Of a stretch of 64,000 nt of DNA, positions 46,408 through 56,366 are shown in pieces; position 1 is the stretch's first letter; every line of letters starts with the position of its first letter. The stretch spans positions 62,001 through 126,000 of the forward strand of contig NZ_MSIT01000009.1 of assembly GCF_002094885.1 (NCBI RefSeq). The letters are read 5' to 3'. A model generated the notes under the pieces. It was not told where the DNA came from. It did no database searches and saw nothing but the letters and a program-made list of their open reading frames with translations. This stretch comes from Salibaculum halophilum. Lineage in GTDB: Bacteria; Pseudomonadota; Alphaproteobacteria; Rhodobacterales; Rhodobacteraceae. The translations under genes were made by a program, and so were the position numbers.

Positions 46408-48039
46408 CTAGTCCTTGTCGTAAAGTATATAGAGTGGTGTCCGCCGGATCTCGGTCAGTGTCTCGGGAATACCGCGTGTCTTGATCTTTTCGATCATGCT
46501 GTCACGGACCTGCGGGATCCGGGGGCAGCGCGGCACCAGCAGGTAGTCCGCATCTTCCCAGCCGGGCAATCCGCCGTAGTACCAGGGCGCCCCGCCTTGC
46601 AGCGGTTCCACCGCCCCGAACAACCAGAAAGAGCTGAACATGTCGGCCACGAGCGCCGAGCGGCCCTCGGCCAGCCCGGCCGCGTCAAGGTCGCGGGCCA
46701 TGGCATCCATGACCGCGAGCAGCCCCATTTCCAGCGAACACTCTTCCAGGTCCTCGCCCATGAAACGCGGCGGCGCCTCCCGCTCGGCCTGCGGGCGGTA
46801 GCGTTCGAGCCCGGTGCCGGGGCCGTCCAGCGGCACCCGCGCCTCCACGCGGTTGAACCGCAGGCTGAGCACCTGAAGGTCGGCGTGCCGCTTGGCCCGG
46901 GGCAGAAGCGGCACATACTCGGCCACGTCGGCGCGCAGATGGCGCAGCGGGCTGTAGGCAAGGTTTGCATAGGATGCCACCGACAGCGCCAGCGCCATGG
47001 CCGCGGCCACGCCCAGGGCCTCGCGCAGCGGCCAGCCGAAGCCGTTGCGAAGGACCTTTTCGGGCTCGGGGCGCAGCGCCAGAAGCAGGATCGCCAACAG
47101 CGCCAGCCACTGCGGATCGTTGCCGTAATTCTGATAGGTGACGTAGAAGAACCCCGGAAGAAGCAAAAGCAGGATCAGCCCGCCCGTTTCCACCCGCGCC
47201 TGGCGCAGCAGGATGACACCGGCCAGGGCAACCAGCGATCCGCCGAGGTAGGCCGGCGCCCCCATGACGGCGGTGAGCGGATCGCCCGGAGCCGCGCGCA
47301 CCTCGGACCCGGCAACTGTGCGCAGGTCGCCCAGGTAGGCCGGCCAGACCATTGGGCCCATCACAAGGGTGATCACGCCGACGCAGACCAGTCCGGTCGC
47401 CAGCGCCCAAACCAGCGCCCGGCGCTGTTCGGTCATCACAAGTCCCAGCGCGACCGGCAGCGCGAAGGCGGCGAAATACGTCACCTTGATCATGGCCATG
47501 ACCCCCATCATCAGTCCGATGATGATCCCGTCGACCTGGCCGACGCGCGGATGCACCGGCGGGATCACAGCGGCCAGGATCGCAACGAAGGCCGCCGCCC
47601 AGGCCTGTCGGTTGTAGTGCATCGAGACCGAGACACTGGTCTCGGCCCCACCGTCGATCAGCGCCAGCAGAAGCACCATGACGACAGCACCGAAAAGCAG
47701 GGCCAGGTTGGGCGTCAGGCGGCTGGCCGCGACCCATGCGACAATGGGCAGGAAGAGGGCTGCGACGATCACCTGGGACCACAGGAAGGCCATGCCGACG
47801 CCCATCCCCGCCTTGACCAGCAGCGCGACGGGCCAGAACGCAAGCGCGCCGATCGGCGTCATGAAGTCCAGGTGCGGCACCTGTCCCTCGGCCATGCGGA
47901 AGACGATCTGCACCATGTGCATCGCGTCGCCCTCGTGCTTGCCGATGTAGAGCGCGCCCTTGAGCACCGCGGCGCCCCCCAGACAAAGGACGATCACGGC
48001 CAACACGGCCGTCAGGATGACTGGGTTCGGTCTGCTCAT
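46408..48039 (-). CDS. polytopic membrane protein, GT-C-like architecture, function unknown
   Basis: 543 residues. About ten to eleven predicted membrane helices occupy residues 8-400, followed by a soluble C-terminal domain of about 150 residues. The first outer loop reads KHEGDAMHMVQIVFRMAEGQ followed by VPHLDFMTPIGALAFWP. Acidic residues (Glu36, Asp38, Asp58) right after the first helix and a GQxPxxDF pattern are what GT-C lipid-sugar-dependent glycosyltransferases show. I do not recognise a characterised family, so this stays a resemblance. ATG 48039 is chosen; the frame extends upstream but overlaps the divergent AAA+ gene. It sits convergent to the Tad cluster. Confidence 0.7.
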   Translation of the reverse strand: MSRPNPVILTAVLAVIVLCLGGAAVLKGALYIGKHEGDAMHMVQIVFRMAEGQVPHLDFMTPIGALAFWPVALLVKAGMGVGMAFLWSQVIVAALFLPIVAWVAASRLTPNLALLFGAVVMVLLLALIDGGAETSVSVSMHYNRQAWAAAFVAILAAVIPPVHPRVGQVDGIIIGLMMGVMAMIKVTYFAAFALPVALGLVMTEQRRALVWALATGLVCVGVITLVMGPMVWPAYLGDLRTVAGSEVRAAPGDPLTAVMGAPAYLGGSLVALAGVILLRQARVETGGLILLLLLPGFFYVTYQNYGNDPQWLALLAILLLALRPEPEKVLRNGFGWPLREALGVAAAMALALSVASYANLAYSPLRHLRADVAEYVPLLPRAKRHADLQVLSLRFNRVEARVPLDGPGTGLERYRPQAEREAPPRFMGEDLEECSLEMGLLAVMDAMARDLDAAGLAEGRSALVADMFSSFWLFGAVEPLQGGAPWYYGGLPGWEDADYLLVPRCPRIPQVRDSMIEKIKTRGIPETLTEIRRTPLYILYDKD

Positions 48040-48186
48040 GCCCGCCTCTGGAACGCCTTTGTCCCTTTTTTCGCCACAATACCCCTGCAGGAAGGCGATC
48101 ACACCCCTTGCGCCGTGCCGGGCCGGATTTGACGCCGGGCGCGGCCTGCGGGCCACAAGTGCAACCGAAAAAGCGAGCCTGCCGCC

Positions 48187-49497
48187 ATGAACATGCAGAC
48201 CTCCGACGTTGTCGCCCCGCCCGCGCCGAAATCGCTTGAGGCCATGCGGCTGCCGATGGTCATGATGCGGGATATCCTCCTCAAGACGATGTTCCGCAAG
48301 AACGCGGAAACCGTGTCGGACCTGGCCCGGGCGATCTGCCTGCCGGTGCCGGTGACCCAGGAACTGGTCGACCTCGCCCGAACGCAGAAGCTGCTCGAGG
48401 CGACGGGCACGCTCAACGCCAATTCCGGCAACGAGATGGGCTATCAACTGACGGATGCGGGCAAGGCACGGGCGCTGGATGCGCTGGCCCAGTCGGAATA
48501 CTACGGCGCGATGCCGGTGCCGCTGGAAGTCTACGCCGAACAGGTCAAGCGCCAGTCGATCCGCAACATCCAGATCACGCGCGACCACCTGACGGCCGCC
48601 ATGGGGCATCTGATCCTGCCGCCGGACCTGCTCGACCAGCTTGGCCCGGCGGTGTCCTCGGGGCGGTCGATCCTGATGTATGGCCCGCCGGGCAACGGCA
48701 AATCCTCGATTTCCAACGGCATCCGCGACGCGCTGGGTGACAAGATCTACGTTCCCCGCGCCATCGAATATGCCGGGCAGGTCATCACCGTCTACGACCC
48801 CATCGTCCATTCGGCCGCCGAGGAGCTGGTCGACGATCCAAATTCCCTGCGCCGCACGACGGGCCGCTTCGACACCCGGTACGTGCGCTGCGAGCGTCCC
48901 ACGGTCGTCACCGGCGGCGAGTTGTCGCTGTCCATGCTCGACCTTGTCTACAACCCCACGGCGCGGACCTACCAGGCGCCGCTTCAGTTAAAATCCTCGG
49001 GCGGGGTCTTCATCGTCGACGACCTCGGCCGCCAGGAGGAACCGCCGCAGAAACTGGTCAACCGCTGGATCGTACCGCTCGAGGAGAGCCGCGACATCCT
49101 GGCGCTGCAATCGGGCGAGAAGTTCGAGGTGCCCTTCGACACGCTGGTCATCTTCTCGACCAACTTCCATCCCAACGACATCTTCGACAAGGCCGCGCTG
49201 CGCCGGATCTTCTTCAAGATCAAGATCGACGGCCCCAGCCAGGAGGACTTCCTCAAGATCTTCGCCCTGGTCGCCCGCAAGAAGGGGGTGCCGCTGGACG
49301 AGGAGTCGCTGGTCTATCTTCTGCAGGAGAAATACCCGGAGATCGACAACGTCTATGCCAATTACCAGCCGATCTTCCTGATCGACCAGATCATCTCGAT
49401 CTGCGAGTTCGAGGGCATCCCCTACCAGATGCGCCCCGACCTGGTTGATCGCGCCTGGGCGAACATGTTCGTCAAGGAAGAGGACATCGTGCACTGA
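48187..49497 (+). CDS. AAA+ ATPase with N-terminal winged-helix-like region
   Basis: 436 residues. Residues about 20-105 look like a winged helix (TVSDLARAICLPVPVTQELV, GYQLTDAGKARALDAL). An AAA+ core follows, with Walker A YGPPGNGKSSISN (Lys172) and Walker B FIVDDLGRQEEPP. NRWIVPLEESRDIL and VIFSTNFHPND resemble sensor and arginine-finger surroundings. No enzyme domain is attached. The protein is not a MoxR or sigma-54 activator by these motifs. It is divergent from the GT-C-like gene next to the Tad cluster. The role is unknown; a regulatory or remodelling ATPase is likely. Confidence 0.8.
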   Translation: MNMQTSDVVAPPAPKSLEAMRLPMVMMRDILLKTMFRKNAETVSDLARAICLPVPVTQELVDLARTQKLLEATGTLNANSGNEMGYQLTDAGKARALDALAQSEYYGAMPVPLEVYAEQVKRQSIRNIQITRDHLTAAMGHLILPPDLLDQLGPAVSSGRSILMYGPPGNGKSSISNGIRDALGDKIYVPRAIEYAGQVITVYDPIVHSAAEELVDDPNSLRRTTGRFDTRYVRCERPTVVTGGELSLSMLDLVYNPTARTYQAPLQLKSSGGVFIVDDLGRQEEPPQKLVNRWIVPLEESRDILALQSGEKFEVPFDTLVIFSTNFHPNDIFDKAALRRIFFKIKIDGPSQEDFLKIFALVARKKGVPLDEESLVYLLQEKYPEIDNVYANYQPIFLIDQIISICEFEGIPYQMRPDLVDRAWANMFVKEEDIVH

Positions 49498-49580
49498 GCG
49501 CGGCGCGGTCCGTCGACGGACCCGTCGACGCAGCGGCCGCACCGCTTGACCCGCGCGCCAATGGGGGCAGTTATGGCGGT

Positions 49581-51980
49581 ATGACCGCCCTGCCCCCGAT
49601 CTTCACGGACTGGTTCGCCGCGCGAGGCTGGGCCCTCCACCCCCATCAGCAGCAGATGCTGCACCGCGCCGCCGACCCGGCCACCCTGATGATCGCGCCC
49701 ACCGGCGGCGGCAAGACGCTGGCCGGGTTCCTGCCCAGCCTGGTCGAACTGGCGGACGGGGCGCATTCTGGGCTGCACACGCTTTATGTGTCGCCGCTCA
49801 AGGCGCTGGCAACGGATATCCGGCGCAACCTGACCACGCCGGTCGATGAGATGGGCCTGCCCATCCGCATCGAGGATCGCACAGGCGACACCACCTATAC
49901 GGCCAAGCGGCGCCAGCGGGCCGACCCGCCGCATATCCTGCTGACCACGCCGGAGTCGCTCGCATTGCTGACCAGTTACGAGGACGCTCCGCGCATCTTT
50001 GCCGGACTGCAACGGGTGGTTGTCGATGAAATCCACGCCCTGGCCGACAGCAAGCGCGGCGACCAGCTGATGCTGGCGCTGTCGCGGCTGGAAAGCCTGG
50101 CGCCGGGGCTGCGCCGCGTCGGACTTTCGGCCACGGTGGACGACCCGCAGGCCATTGCCCGCACGCTGGCCCGGCACCCGGACCCCTGCCCGATCCTGTC
50201 GGCCGATCCGGGTCCCGACCCGGACATAGCGATGCTGGCCACGCAGAGCCGCCCGCCCTGGTCCGGTGGCGGAGCAAAATACGCCATTCCTGAGGTTCTT
50301 GAAGAGATCAAAAAGCACAATACCACACTTATTTTCCACAACACCCGCGCCCAGGCCGAGATCTTCTTTCACCACCTCTGGCTGGCGAACGAGGACGCCC
50401 TTCCCATCGGCATCCACCACGGCAGCCTGAGCCGGGATCAACGCGACCGGGTCGAGGCGGCCATGGTGGCCGGGCAGTTGCGTGCCATCGTCTGCACCGG
50501 CTCGCTCGACCTCGGGATCGACTGGGGCGATGTCGACCTGGTGATCCAGATCGGCGCCCCCAAGAACGTCAAGCGACTGGTCCAGCGGATCGGGCGGGCC
50601 AATCACCGCTACAACGCGCCCTCCAAGGCGCTTCTGGTGCCGGCCAACCGGTTCGAGGTTGTCGAATGCCGCGCCGCGCTGGAAGCCGCGCGCGCCCACG
50701 ACCTGGACGGTGACCCGCGCGGCCCCGGCCCGCTGGACGTGCTGTGCCAGCACATCCTGATCCGCGCCTGCGCCGGCCCCTTCGACGCCGACGCCCTGTT
50801 CGCAGAAGTCCGGACCGTGGGCGCCTATGCCGACCTGCCGCGCGCCGCCTTCGACGACTGCCTGTCGTTTTGCGCCACCGGCGGCTATGCCTTTCGCGCC
50901 TATGACAAGTGGCAGCGGCTGAAACAGACCGATGGGCACTGGCACCTGCGCGACCCGCGCGCGGCGCAGCGCATCCGCATGAACATCGGCACCATCCAGG
51001 ATGCCGACCTGTTGAAGGTGCGCATGCGCCGCGGCAATCGCACCCTGGGCGAGGTCGAGGAGGCCTTTGCCGCCTCTCTAACCCCCGGCGACCGGTTCCT
51101 GATCGGCGGCGAGGTGGTGCGCTACGAAGGCCTGAAGGAACTGACCGTCGAGGTCAGCCGCACGCCCGGGCGCGAGCCCAAGGTCGCCGTGTTCTCGGGC
51201 ACGAAATTCGCCACCTCGACGCAGCTGTCGGCGCGCATCCTCGATCTGCTGAACCGCGATCACCGGCCCGACCTGCCGGGGCACACCGCCGAGTGGCTCG
51301 CCCTGCAGCGCGCGGTCAGCCGGATGCCCACGGCCGACCGGCTGCTGGTCGAGACCTTTCCGCACGCGGGGCGCGAACACCTGTGCCTCTACGGTTTCGC
51401 CGGGCAGAACGCGCATCGCACGCTGGGCCTGATCCTGACCCAGCGGATGGAGGCGGCGGGCCTGTCGCCGCTTGGGTTCGTCATGACGGATTACGCCCTG
51501 CTGATCTGGGGGCTGGAGCGTGTCGGCGACCCCGCCGCCCTGTTGGACGCCGACGACTTGCAGGCCGGGCTGGACGCCTGGCTGCAGGGCAATGCGGTGA
51601 TGAAACGCACCTTTCGCAGCGTGGCCACAATCGCCGGGCTGATCGAGCGCAACACGCCGGGGCCGAAAAAGACCGGGCGGCAGGCGACGTTTTCCTCGGA
51701 TATCCTCTATGACACGCTGGCCAAGTACGACCCCGATCACCTGCTGATGCGCATCACCCGCGACGAGGCCCTGCGCGGGCTGGTCGATTTCGGCCGGATC
51801 GAGGAGATGCTGGGCCGTGTCCAGGGTGTGGATCATCAGCGGCTGCACCGGGTGTCGCCGCTGGCCGCGCCGCTGCTGCTGGAACCGGGCAAGGTGCCCA
51901 TCGCGGGCGAGGGGCGCGAGCGGCTGCTCGAGGACGAGGCCGAGCGCCTGATGGCCGAGGCAGGCCTCGGCGCGCTTTGA
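49581..51980 (+). CDS. ligase-associated DNA damage response DEXH-box helicase (Lhr-like)
   Basis: 799 residues. SF2 helicase: Q-like HPHQQQML, Walker A APTGGGKTLAGF (Lys45), DEIH box in VVDEIHALADS, SATVDD (motif III) and QRIGRANHRYN (motif VI), followed by a winged-helix and DUF4145/Lhr-type C-terminal region. The length of about 800 matches the ligase-associated Lhr subgroup rather than the 1400-1500 residue Lhr. It pairs with the PdeM gene 37 bases downstream. The usual ATP-dependent ligase and MBL-fold exonuclease partners are not in the window. Confidence 0.92.
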   Translation: MTALPPIFTDWFAARGWALHPHQQQMLHRAADPATLMIAPTGGGKTLAGFLPSLVELADGAHSGLHTLYVSPLKALATDIRRNLTTPVDEMGLPIRIEDRTGDTTYTAKRRQRADPPHILLTTPESLALLTSYEDAPRIFAGLQRVVVDEIHALADSKRGDQLMLALSRLESLAPGLRRVGLSATVDDPQAIARTLARHPDPCPILSADPGPDPDIAMLATQSRPPWSGGGAKYAIPEVLEEIKKHNTTLIFHNTRAQAEIFFHHLWLANEDALPIGIHHGSLSRDQRDRVEAAMVAGQLRAIVCTGSLDLGIDWGDVDLVIQIGAPKNVKRLVQRIGRANHRYNAPSKALLVPANRFEVVECRAALEAARAHDLDGDPRGPGPLDVLCQHILIRACAGPFDADALFAEVRTVGAYADLPRAAFDDCLSFCATGGYAFRAYDKWQRLKQTDGHWHLRDPRAAQRIRMNIGTIQDADLLKVRMRRGNRTLGEVEEAFAASLTPGDRFLIGGEVVRYEGLKELTVEVSRTPGREPKVAVFSGTKFATSTQLSARILDLLNRDHRPDLPGHTAEWLALQRAVSRMPTADRLLVETFPHAGREHLCLYGFAGQNAHRTLGLILTQRMEAAGLSPLGFVMTDYALLIWGLERVGDPAALLDADDLQAGLDAWLQGNAVMKRTFRSVATIAGLIERNTPGPKKTGRQATFSSDILYDTLAKYDPDHLLMRITRDEALRGLVDFGRIEEMLGRVQGVDHQRLHRVSPLAAPLLLEPGKVPIAGEGRERLLEDEAERLMAEAGLGAL

Positions 51981-52017
51981 TCTTGCAGGCCCCGTGCGGC
52001 TGGGCCAAGTCCGGGCC

Positions 52018-52671
52018 ATGTCGCATCACGTCCTGAAACTCGGCGGGCACGCCCTGCAGGCCCGCGCCGACGGCAGCCTGTTCTGGCCGGCCGCAGGGGT
52101 TCTTTGCGTGTCGGACCTGCACCTGGGCAAGTCCGAACGCATCGCGCGGCGGGGCGGCGGCCTTCTGCCGCCCTACGAGACACGGGAAACGCTGGCCCGG
52201 CTGGACAGCGCGATTGCCGCGACCGCCCCGCGCCATGTGATCTGCTTGGGCGACAGTTTCGACGACCTCGACGCGGCGACGGATCTGCCCGAGGACATGC
52301 GCCTGCACCTGTCACGGCTTCAGGCCGGGCGCGACTGGACCTGGATCGAGGGCAACCACGACCCCGGCCCGGTGGCCCTGGGCGGCAGCCACCTGGCCGA
52401 GCTGGTCCTCAACGGTCTGCACTTTCGCCACATCGCCACGCCGGACAGGCCCGAGGTCTCGGGGCACTATCACCCCAAGGCGCGGGTGCCGGGCACGGCC
52501 GCGCGGCCCTGCTTTCTGGCGGATGAAAACCGGGTGATCCTGCCCGCCTTCGGGGCCTACACCGGCGGGCTGCGGGTGACCGCGCCGATCCTGCGCGACC
52601 GCATGGCCGCCGATGCGATCGCCGTGCTGACCGGGCGGCGCGCGGTGGCCGTGCCGCTGGCCGCGCTCTGA
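52018..52671 (+). CDS. pdeM: ligase-associated DNA damage response endonuclease PdeM
   Basis: 217 residues. Calcineurin-like metallophosphoesterase with the full metal motif set: SDLHLGKS, LGDSFDD, GNHDPG and SGHYHPKA. Proteins of this size next to an Lhr-like helicase are PdeM, a nuclease/phosphodiesterase of the ligase-associated repair set. ATG 52018 is preferred to GTG 51994. Convergent with folD, with a 134-base gap that shows no clear terminator. Confidence 0.9.
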   Translation: MSHHVLKLGGHALQARADGSLFWPAAGVLCVSDLHLGKSERIARRGGGLLPPYETRETLARLDSAIAATAPRHVICLGDSFDDLDAATDLPEDMRLHLSRLQAGRDWTWIEGNHDPGPVALGGSHLAELVLNGLHFRHIATPDRPEVSGHYHPKARVPGTAARPCFLADENRVILPAFGAYTGGLRVTAPILRDRMAADAIAVLTGRRAVAVPLAAL

Positions 52672-52805
52672 CCCATCCGGCCCGGGGGGCCACGGGACCG
52701 GGCCGGGTCGCTGGCGGCAAGCTGCGCGTGCCAACACTGCGTCTTTTGACCGGTTCGCACGCGGAAAATACCGCACGCCCCGCTACAAGACACGATGCTA
52801 CCCGG

Positions 52806-53705
52806 TCAGGCCGTCAGCCCCTCGGGTTCGGCCAGCCCGGCCGCGCGGCAGCAGGCGGTAACGGTATTGGCCAGCAGGCAGGCGATGGTCATCGGCCCGA
52901 CACCGCCGGGCACCGGCGTGATGGCGCCGGCCACCTCGGCACAGCTGGCATAATGGCAATCGCCCACCAGACGGCCCTTGCCGCCCTCCTCGTCGGGGGG
53001 CAGGCGGTTGATACCGACGTCTATCACCGTGGCGCCGGGCTTGATCCAGTCGCCGGGCACCATCTCGGGGCGGCCCACCGCGGCAACGACGATATCGGCG
53101 GCGCGCACCACGCCGGGCAGGTCGCGCGTGCGGGAATGCGCGATGGTCACGGTGCAGCTGTCGCCCAGCAGCAGTTGCGCCATCGGCTTGCCGACGATGT
53201 TCGACCGCCCCAGAACCACCGCGTTCAGCCCCGACAAATCGCCCAGCTGATCGCGCAGCATCATCAGGCTGCCCAGCGGGGTGCAGGGCACCATGCTTTT
53301 CTGCCCCGTGCCCAGCAGCCCGACGTTCGAGATGTGGAACCCGTCCACGTCCTTGGCCGGGTCGATGGCGTTGATGACGAGATCGGCGTTCATGTGATCG
53401 GGCAGCGGCAGTTGCACCAGGATGCCATGCACCGCCGGATCGACGTTCAGCCGGTCGATCAGCGCCAGCAGGTCCGCCTCGGGCGTGTCAGCCGCCAGCC
53501 GGTGCTCGAAGCTCTCCATGCCGACCTCGAGCGTCTGCTTGCCCTTGGAGCGGACATAGACCTGGCTGGCCGGGTCCTCTCCCACCAGCACGACCGCAAG
53601 GCCCGGGGTGATCCCGTGCTCGGCCGTCAGGTGCGCCACATGGGCCGCCACCTTTTCGCGCACCTTGGCCGCGAAGGCCTTGCCGTCGATCACACTGGCC
53701 GTCAT
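52806..53705 (-). CDS. folD: methylenetetrahydrofolate dehydrogenase/cyclohydrolase FolD, canonical copy
   Basis: 299 residues; interconverts 5,10-methylene-, methenyl- and 10-formyl-tetrahydrofolate. All landmarks are intact: Tyr50 and catalytic Lys54 in [27 protein letters not shown] with Asp121, the NADP-binding GRSNIVGKP, and the C-terminal [10 protein letters not shown]. It starts one base after the stop of a second, divergent folD copy (TGAGATG), so it is the last gene of an fhs-folD-folD operon. Confidence 0.97.
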   Translation of the reverse strand: MTASVIDGKAFAAKVREKVAAHVAHLTAEHGITPGLAVVLVGEDPASQVYVRSKGKQTLEVGMESFEHRLAADTPEADLLALIDRLNVDPAVHGILVQLPLPDHMNADLVINAIDPAKDVDGFHISNVGLLGTGQKSMVPCTPLGSLMMLRDQLGDLSGLNAVVLGRSNIVGKPMAQLLLGDSCTVTIAHSRTRDLPGVVRAADIVVAAVGRPEMVPGDWIKPGATVIDVGINRLPPDEEGGKGRLVGDCHYASCAEVAGAITPVPGGVGPMTIACLLANTVTACCRAAGLAEPEGLTA

Positions 53706-53706
53706 C

Positions 53707-54612
53707 TCATACCTCCGTCTTGGCATACTGGGCCGCGTAGTGCTCTTTCTGGAGCCGCGTCGCAAGCACCGCGTTCTGCATCAGGATCGCCACCGTCACC
53801 GGGCCGACCCCGCCCGGCACCGGCGTGATCCAGCCGGCGACCTCGGCGCAGCTGTCGAAATCGGCATCGCCCAGGGTGCGCGGGCCGTCGGGTGTCTCGA
53901 CACGGTTGATCCCGATGTCGATCAGCGCCGCGCCGGGCTTGACCATCTCGCCCGTCACCAGCCCGGCCTTGCCCACCGCCACGAAGACCGCGTCCGAGGC
54001 CCGGCTGTGCATGGCGACCGAGCGGGTCATGTGATGGCAGACCGTCACCGTGGCCCCCAGCCCCATCAGCAGAAAAGCGATCGGCTTGCCCACGATCTCG
54101 GAATGGCCGATCACGGTAACGTCCAGCCCTTCCAGCCGCAGCGGCAGCGTCTTCAGGATTTCCACCGCCGCCACGGCGGTGCAGGGGCCGAGCGCCAGGT
54201 CGTTGTAGACAATGTTGCCGATGGAGGCCGGGTGCATGCCCTCGACATCCTTGAGCGGGTGCACCGCCTTCTGCAGCGCCTTGACCGGAATGTGATCCGG
54301 CAGGGGGCGCTGGATGATGATCCCGTTGACCCTCGGGTCGGCGTTCAGCCCCTGCAACAGGCCGACTAGCTGTTCCAGCGACATCGTGGCGTCGTAGTTG
54401 CGCGCCTCGAACTGCACGCCCGCGCTTTCCGCCGAGCGCTGCTGGTTGCGCACATAGAGCGCGGCCGCCGCCGCATCGCCCACGGAAATGGACACCAGCC
54501 GCGGCTGCCAACCTTCGGCGGCGAGGGCCGCGGCCTGCTCGGCGATCTCGGCGCGCTTGCGCGCGGCGATGGCCTTGCCGTCAATCAGGGCAGCGCGACG
54601 GGATGGGGTCAT
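53707..54612 (-). CDS. divergent FolD paralogue lacking the cyclohydrolase lysine
   Basis: 301 residues. FolD fold with [24 protein letters not shown] and [10 protein letters not shown] conserved. The tyrosine of the active site is present (Tyr53), but the lysine four residues later is Gln57 ([10 protein letters not shown]). The KDVDG aspartate is Glu124 (LKDVEGMH). The equivalent Lys-to-Gln change in the human enzyme removes cyclohydrolase activity and leaves dehydrogenase activity. It is therefore probably a dehydrogenase-only or specialised enzyme that works beside the canonical FolD directly downstream. It lies 77 bases after fhs, with a hairpin between. Confidence 0.88.
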   Translation of the reverse strand: MTPSRRAALIDGKAIAARKRAEIAEQAAALAAEGWQPRLVSISVGDAAAAALYVRNQQRSAESAGVQFEARNYDATMSLEQLVGLLQGLNADPRVNGIIIQRPLPDHIPVKALQKAVHPLKDVEGMHPASIGNIVYNDLALGPCTAVAAVEILKTLPLRLEGLDVTVIGHSEIVGKPIAFLLMGLGATVTVCHHMTRSVAMHSRASDAVFVAVGKAGLVTGEMVKPGAALIDIGINRVETPDGPRTLGDADFDSCAEVAGWITPVPGGVGPVTVAILMQNAVLATRLQKEHYAAQYAKTEV

Positions 54613-54646
54613 GGAACGCTCCGGACGGGACGGCGGGCGGGGCGCA

Positions 54647-54671
54647 TTGCCGTCCCCAGCGGGGACGGCAA
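54647..54671 (-). other. 11-bp stem hairpin between fhs and the divergent folD
   Basis: TTGCCGTCCCC (54647-54657) and GGGGACGGCAA (54661-54671) with a 3-base loop. No U-run follows on the minus strand, so it is more likely an mRNA-stability or attenuation element than a terminator. Confidence 0.6.
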
Positions 54672-54689
54672 CAGCGGCGCTCCGCCGGA

Positions 54690-56366
54690 TCAGAACAGGC
54701 CTTCGATCAGGCCGTCATCGTTGAGGCGGATATTCTCCGAGGCGGGCTGGCGCGGCAGGCCGGGCATGGTCATGATCTCGCCGCAGATCACCACGATGAA
54801 CCCGGCCCCCGCCGACAGCCGCACCTCGCGCACCGGGACGGAATGCCCGGTCGGCGCGCCCCGCAGCGTCGGGTCGGTCGAGAAGGAATACTGCGTCTTG
54901 GCCATGCAGACCGGCAGGTTGCCGTAGCCGGCCTCTTCCCAATCCTTGAGCTGGTTGCGGATCTTGGCATCGGCCAGCACCTCGTCGGCGCGGTAGATCG
55001 CCGTGGCCACGCGCTCGATCTTCTCGAACAACCCGAGGTCGTCGCGGTAGAGCGGCGCGAACTGGCTGACCCCGCTATCGGCGATCTCGGCCACCTTGCG
55101 CGCCAGCTCCTCGGAGCCTTCCGAGCCCAGCTCCCAGTGGCGCGAAAGCACGGCCTCGGACCCCTGCGTTGCGACGTAGTCCTTCACGGCCCGGATCTCG
55201 GCATCGGTGTCGGTGACGAAATGGTTGATGGCCACCACGACGGGCACGCCGAACTGCTTGAGGTTACCGATATGGCGGCCCAGGTTGGCGCAGCCCTCCT
55301 GCACGGCCGCCACGTTCTCCTCGCCCAGGTCGGCCTTGGCCACACCGCCGTTCATCTTCATCGCCCGCACCGTGGCGACCAGCACCACCGCGTCGGGGGC
55401 GAGGCCGGCCTTGCGGCACTTGATGTTCATGAATTTCTCGGCGCCGAGGTCGGCGCCGAAACCCGCCTCGGTCACCACGTAGTCGGCGGTGTTCAGCGCC
55501 GTCGTCGTCGCGGTGACCGAGTTGCAGCCGTGGGCGATATTGGCGAAGGGGCCGCCATGCACGAAGGCGGGGTTGTTTTCCAGCGTCTGCACCAGGTTGG
55601 GCTGCATCGCGTCCTTGAGCAGCACGGTCATGGCCCCGTCGGCCTTGATGTCGCGGCAGTAGATCGGCGTCTTGTCGCGGCGGTAGGCCACGATCATGGC
55701 GCCCAGGCGCCGCTCCAGGTCCTCCAGGTCGCTGGCCAGGCAAAGGATCGCCATGACTTCCGAGGCCACGGTGATGTCGAAGCCCGTCTGGCGCGGGAAA
55801 CCGTTGGCCACTCCGCCAAGCGAGGTCACGGTGTCGCGCAGCGCGCGGTCGTTCATGTCCATCACGCGGCGCCAGCTGACGCGGCGCTCGTCGATTTCGA
55901 GCTCGTTGCCCCAGTAGATGTGGTTGTCGATCATCGCCGACAGCAGGTTGTGCGCCGCCGTGATCGCGTGGAAATCCCCGGTGAAGTGCAGGTTCATGTC
56001 CTCCATCGGGACGACCTGCGCCTTGCCGCCGCCCGCGGCCCCGCCCTTCATGCCGAAGTTCGGCCCCAGAGAGGCCTCGCGGATGCAGATCGCCGCCTTC
56101 TTGCCGATGCGGTTGAGACCGTCCCCCAGGCCCACCGTGGTGGTGGTCTTGCCCTCGCCCGCCGGGGTCGGGTTGATGGCCGTGACGAGGATCAGCTTGC
56201 CTTTGGCGTTGTCCCTCGCGGAATCGATGAAGTCCTGGCTGACCTTGGCCTTGTCGTGGCCATAGGGCAGCAGGTGGTCGCTGCCGATTCCCAGCTTGGC
56301 GCCGATCTCCTGGATCGGTTTCTTGCTGGCCTCGCGGGCGATTTCGATGTCGGTCTTGAATGCCAT
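54690..56366 (-). CDS. fhs: formate-tetrahydrofolate ligase
   Basis: 558 residues, the usual length. ATP-dependent formation of 10-formyl-tetrahydrofolate from formate, or the reverse during C1 oxidation. ATP-binding loop [49 protein letters not shown] and [16 protein letters not shown] are all intact. ATG 56366 starts [10 protein letters not shown]. It leads an operon with two folD genes, which together interconvert formate and methylene-tetrahydrofolate. Such a set suits bacteria that demethylate glycine betaine, choline or DMSP. Confidence 0.98.
   Translation of the reverse strand: MAFKTDIEIAREASKKPIQEIGAKLGIGSDHLLPYGHDKAKVSQDFIDSARDNAKGKLILVTAINPTPAGEGKTTTTVGLGDGLNRIGKKAAICIREASLGPNFGMKGGAAGGGKAQVVPMEDMNLHFTGDFHAITAAHNLLSAMIDNHIYWGNELEIDERRVSWRRVMDMNDRALRDTVTSLGGVANGFPRQTGFDITVASEVMAILCLASDLEDLERRLGAMIVAYRRDKTPIYCRDIKADGAMTVLLKDAMQPNLVQTLENNPAFVHGGPFANIAHGCNSVTATTTALNTADYVVTEAGFGADLGAEKFMNIKCRKAGLAPDAVVLVATVRAMKMNGGVAKADLGEENVAAVQEGCANLGRHIGNLKQFGVPVVVAINHFVTDTDAEIRAVKDYVATQGSEAVLSRHWELGSEGSEELARKVAEIADSGVSQFAPLYRDDLGLFEKIERVATAIYRADEVLADAKIRNQLKDWEEAGYGNLPVCMAKTQYSFSTDPTLRGAPTGHSVPVREVRLSAGAGFIVVICGEIMTMPGLPRQPASENIRLNDDGLIEGLF

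Noticed and set aside
48040-48810. Long N-terminal extension of the GT-C-like protein
   Set aside because: It overlaps the AAA+ gene on the opposite strand and shows no membrane or domain pattern. The first hydrophobic helix begins at the ATG at 48039.
49508-49521. 14-bp palindrome GTCCGTCGACGGAC between the AAA+ gene and the helicase
   Set aside because: Short perfect palindromes are frequent in GC-rich DNA. No second copy or promoter context gives it a role.
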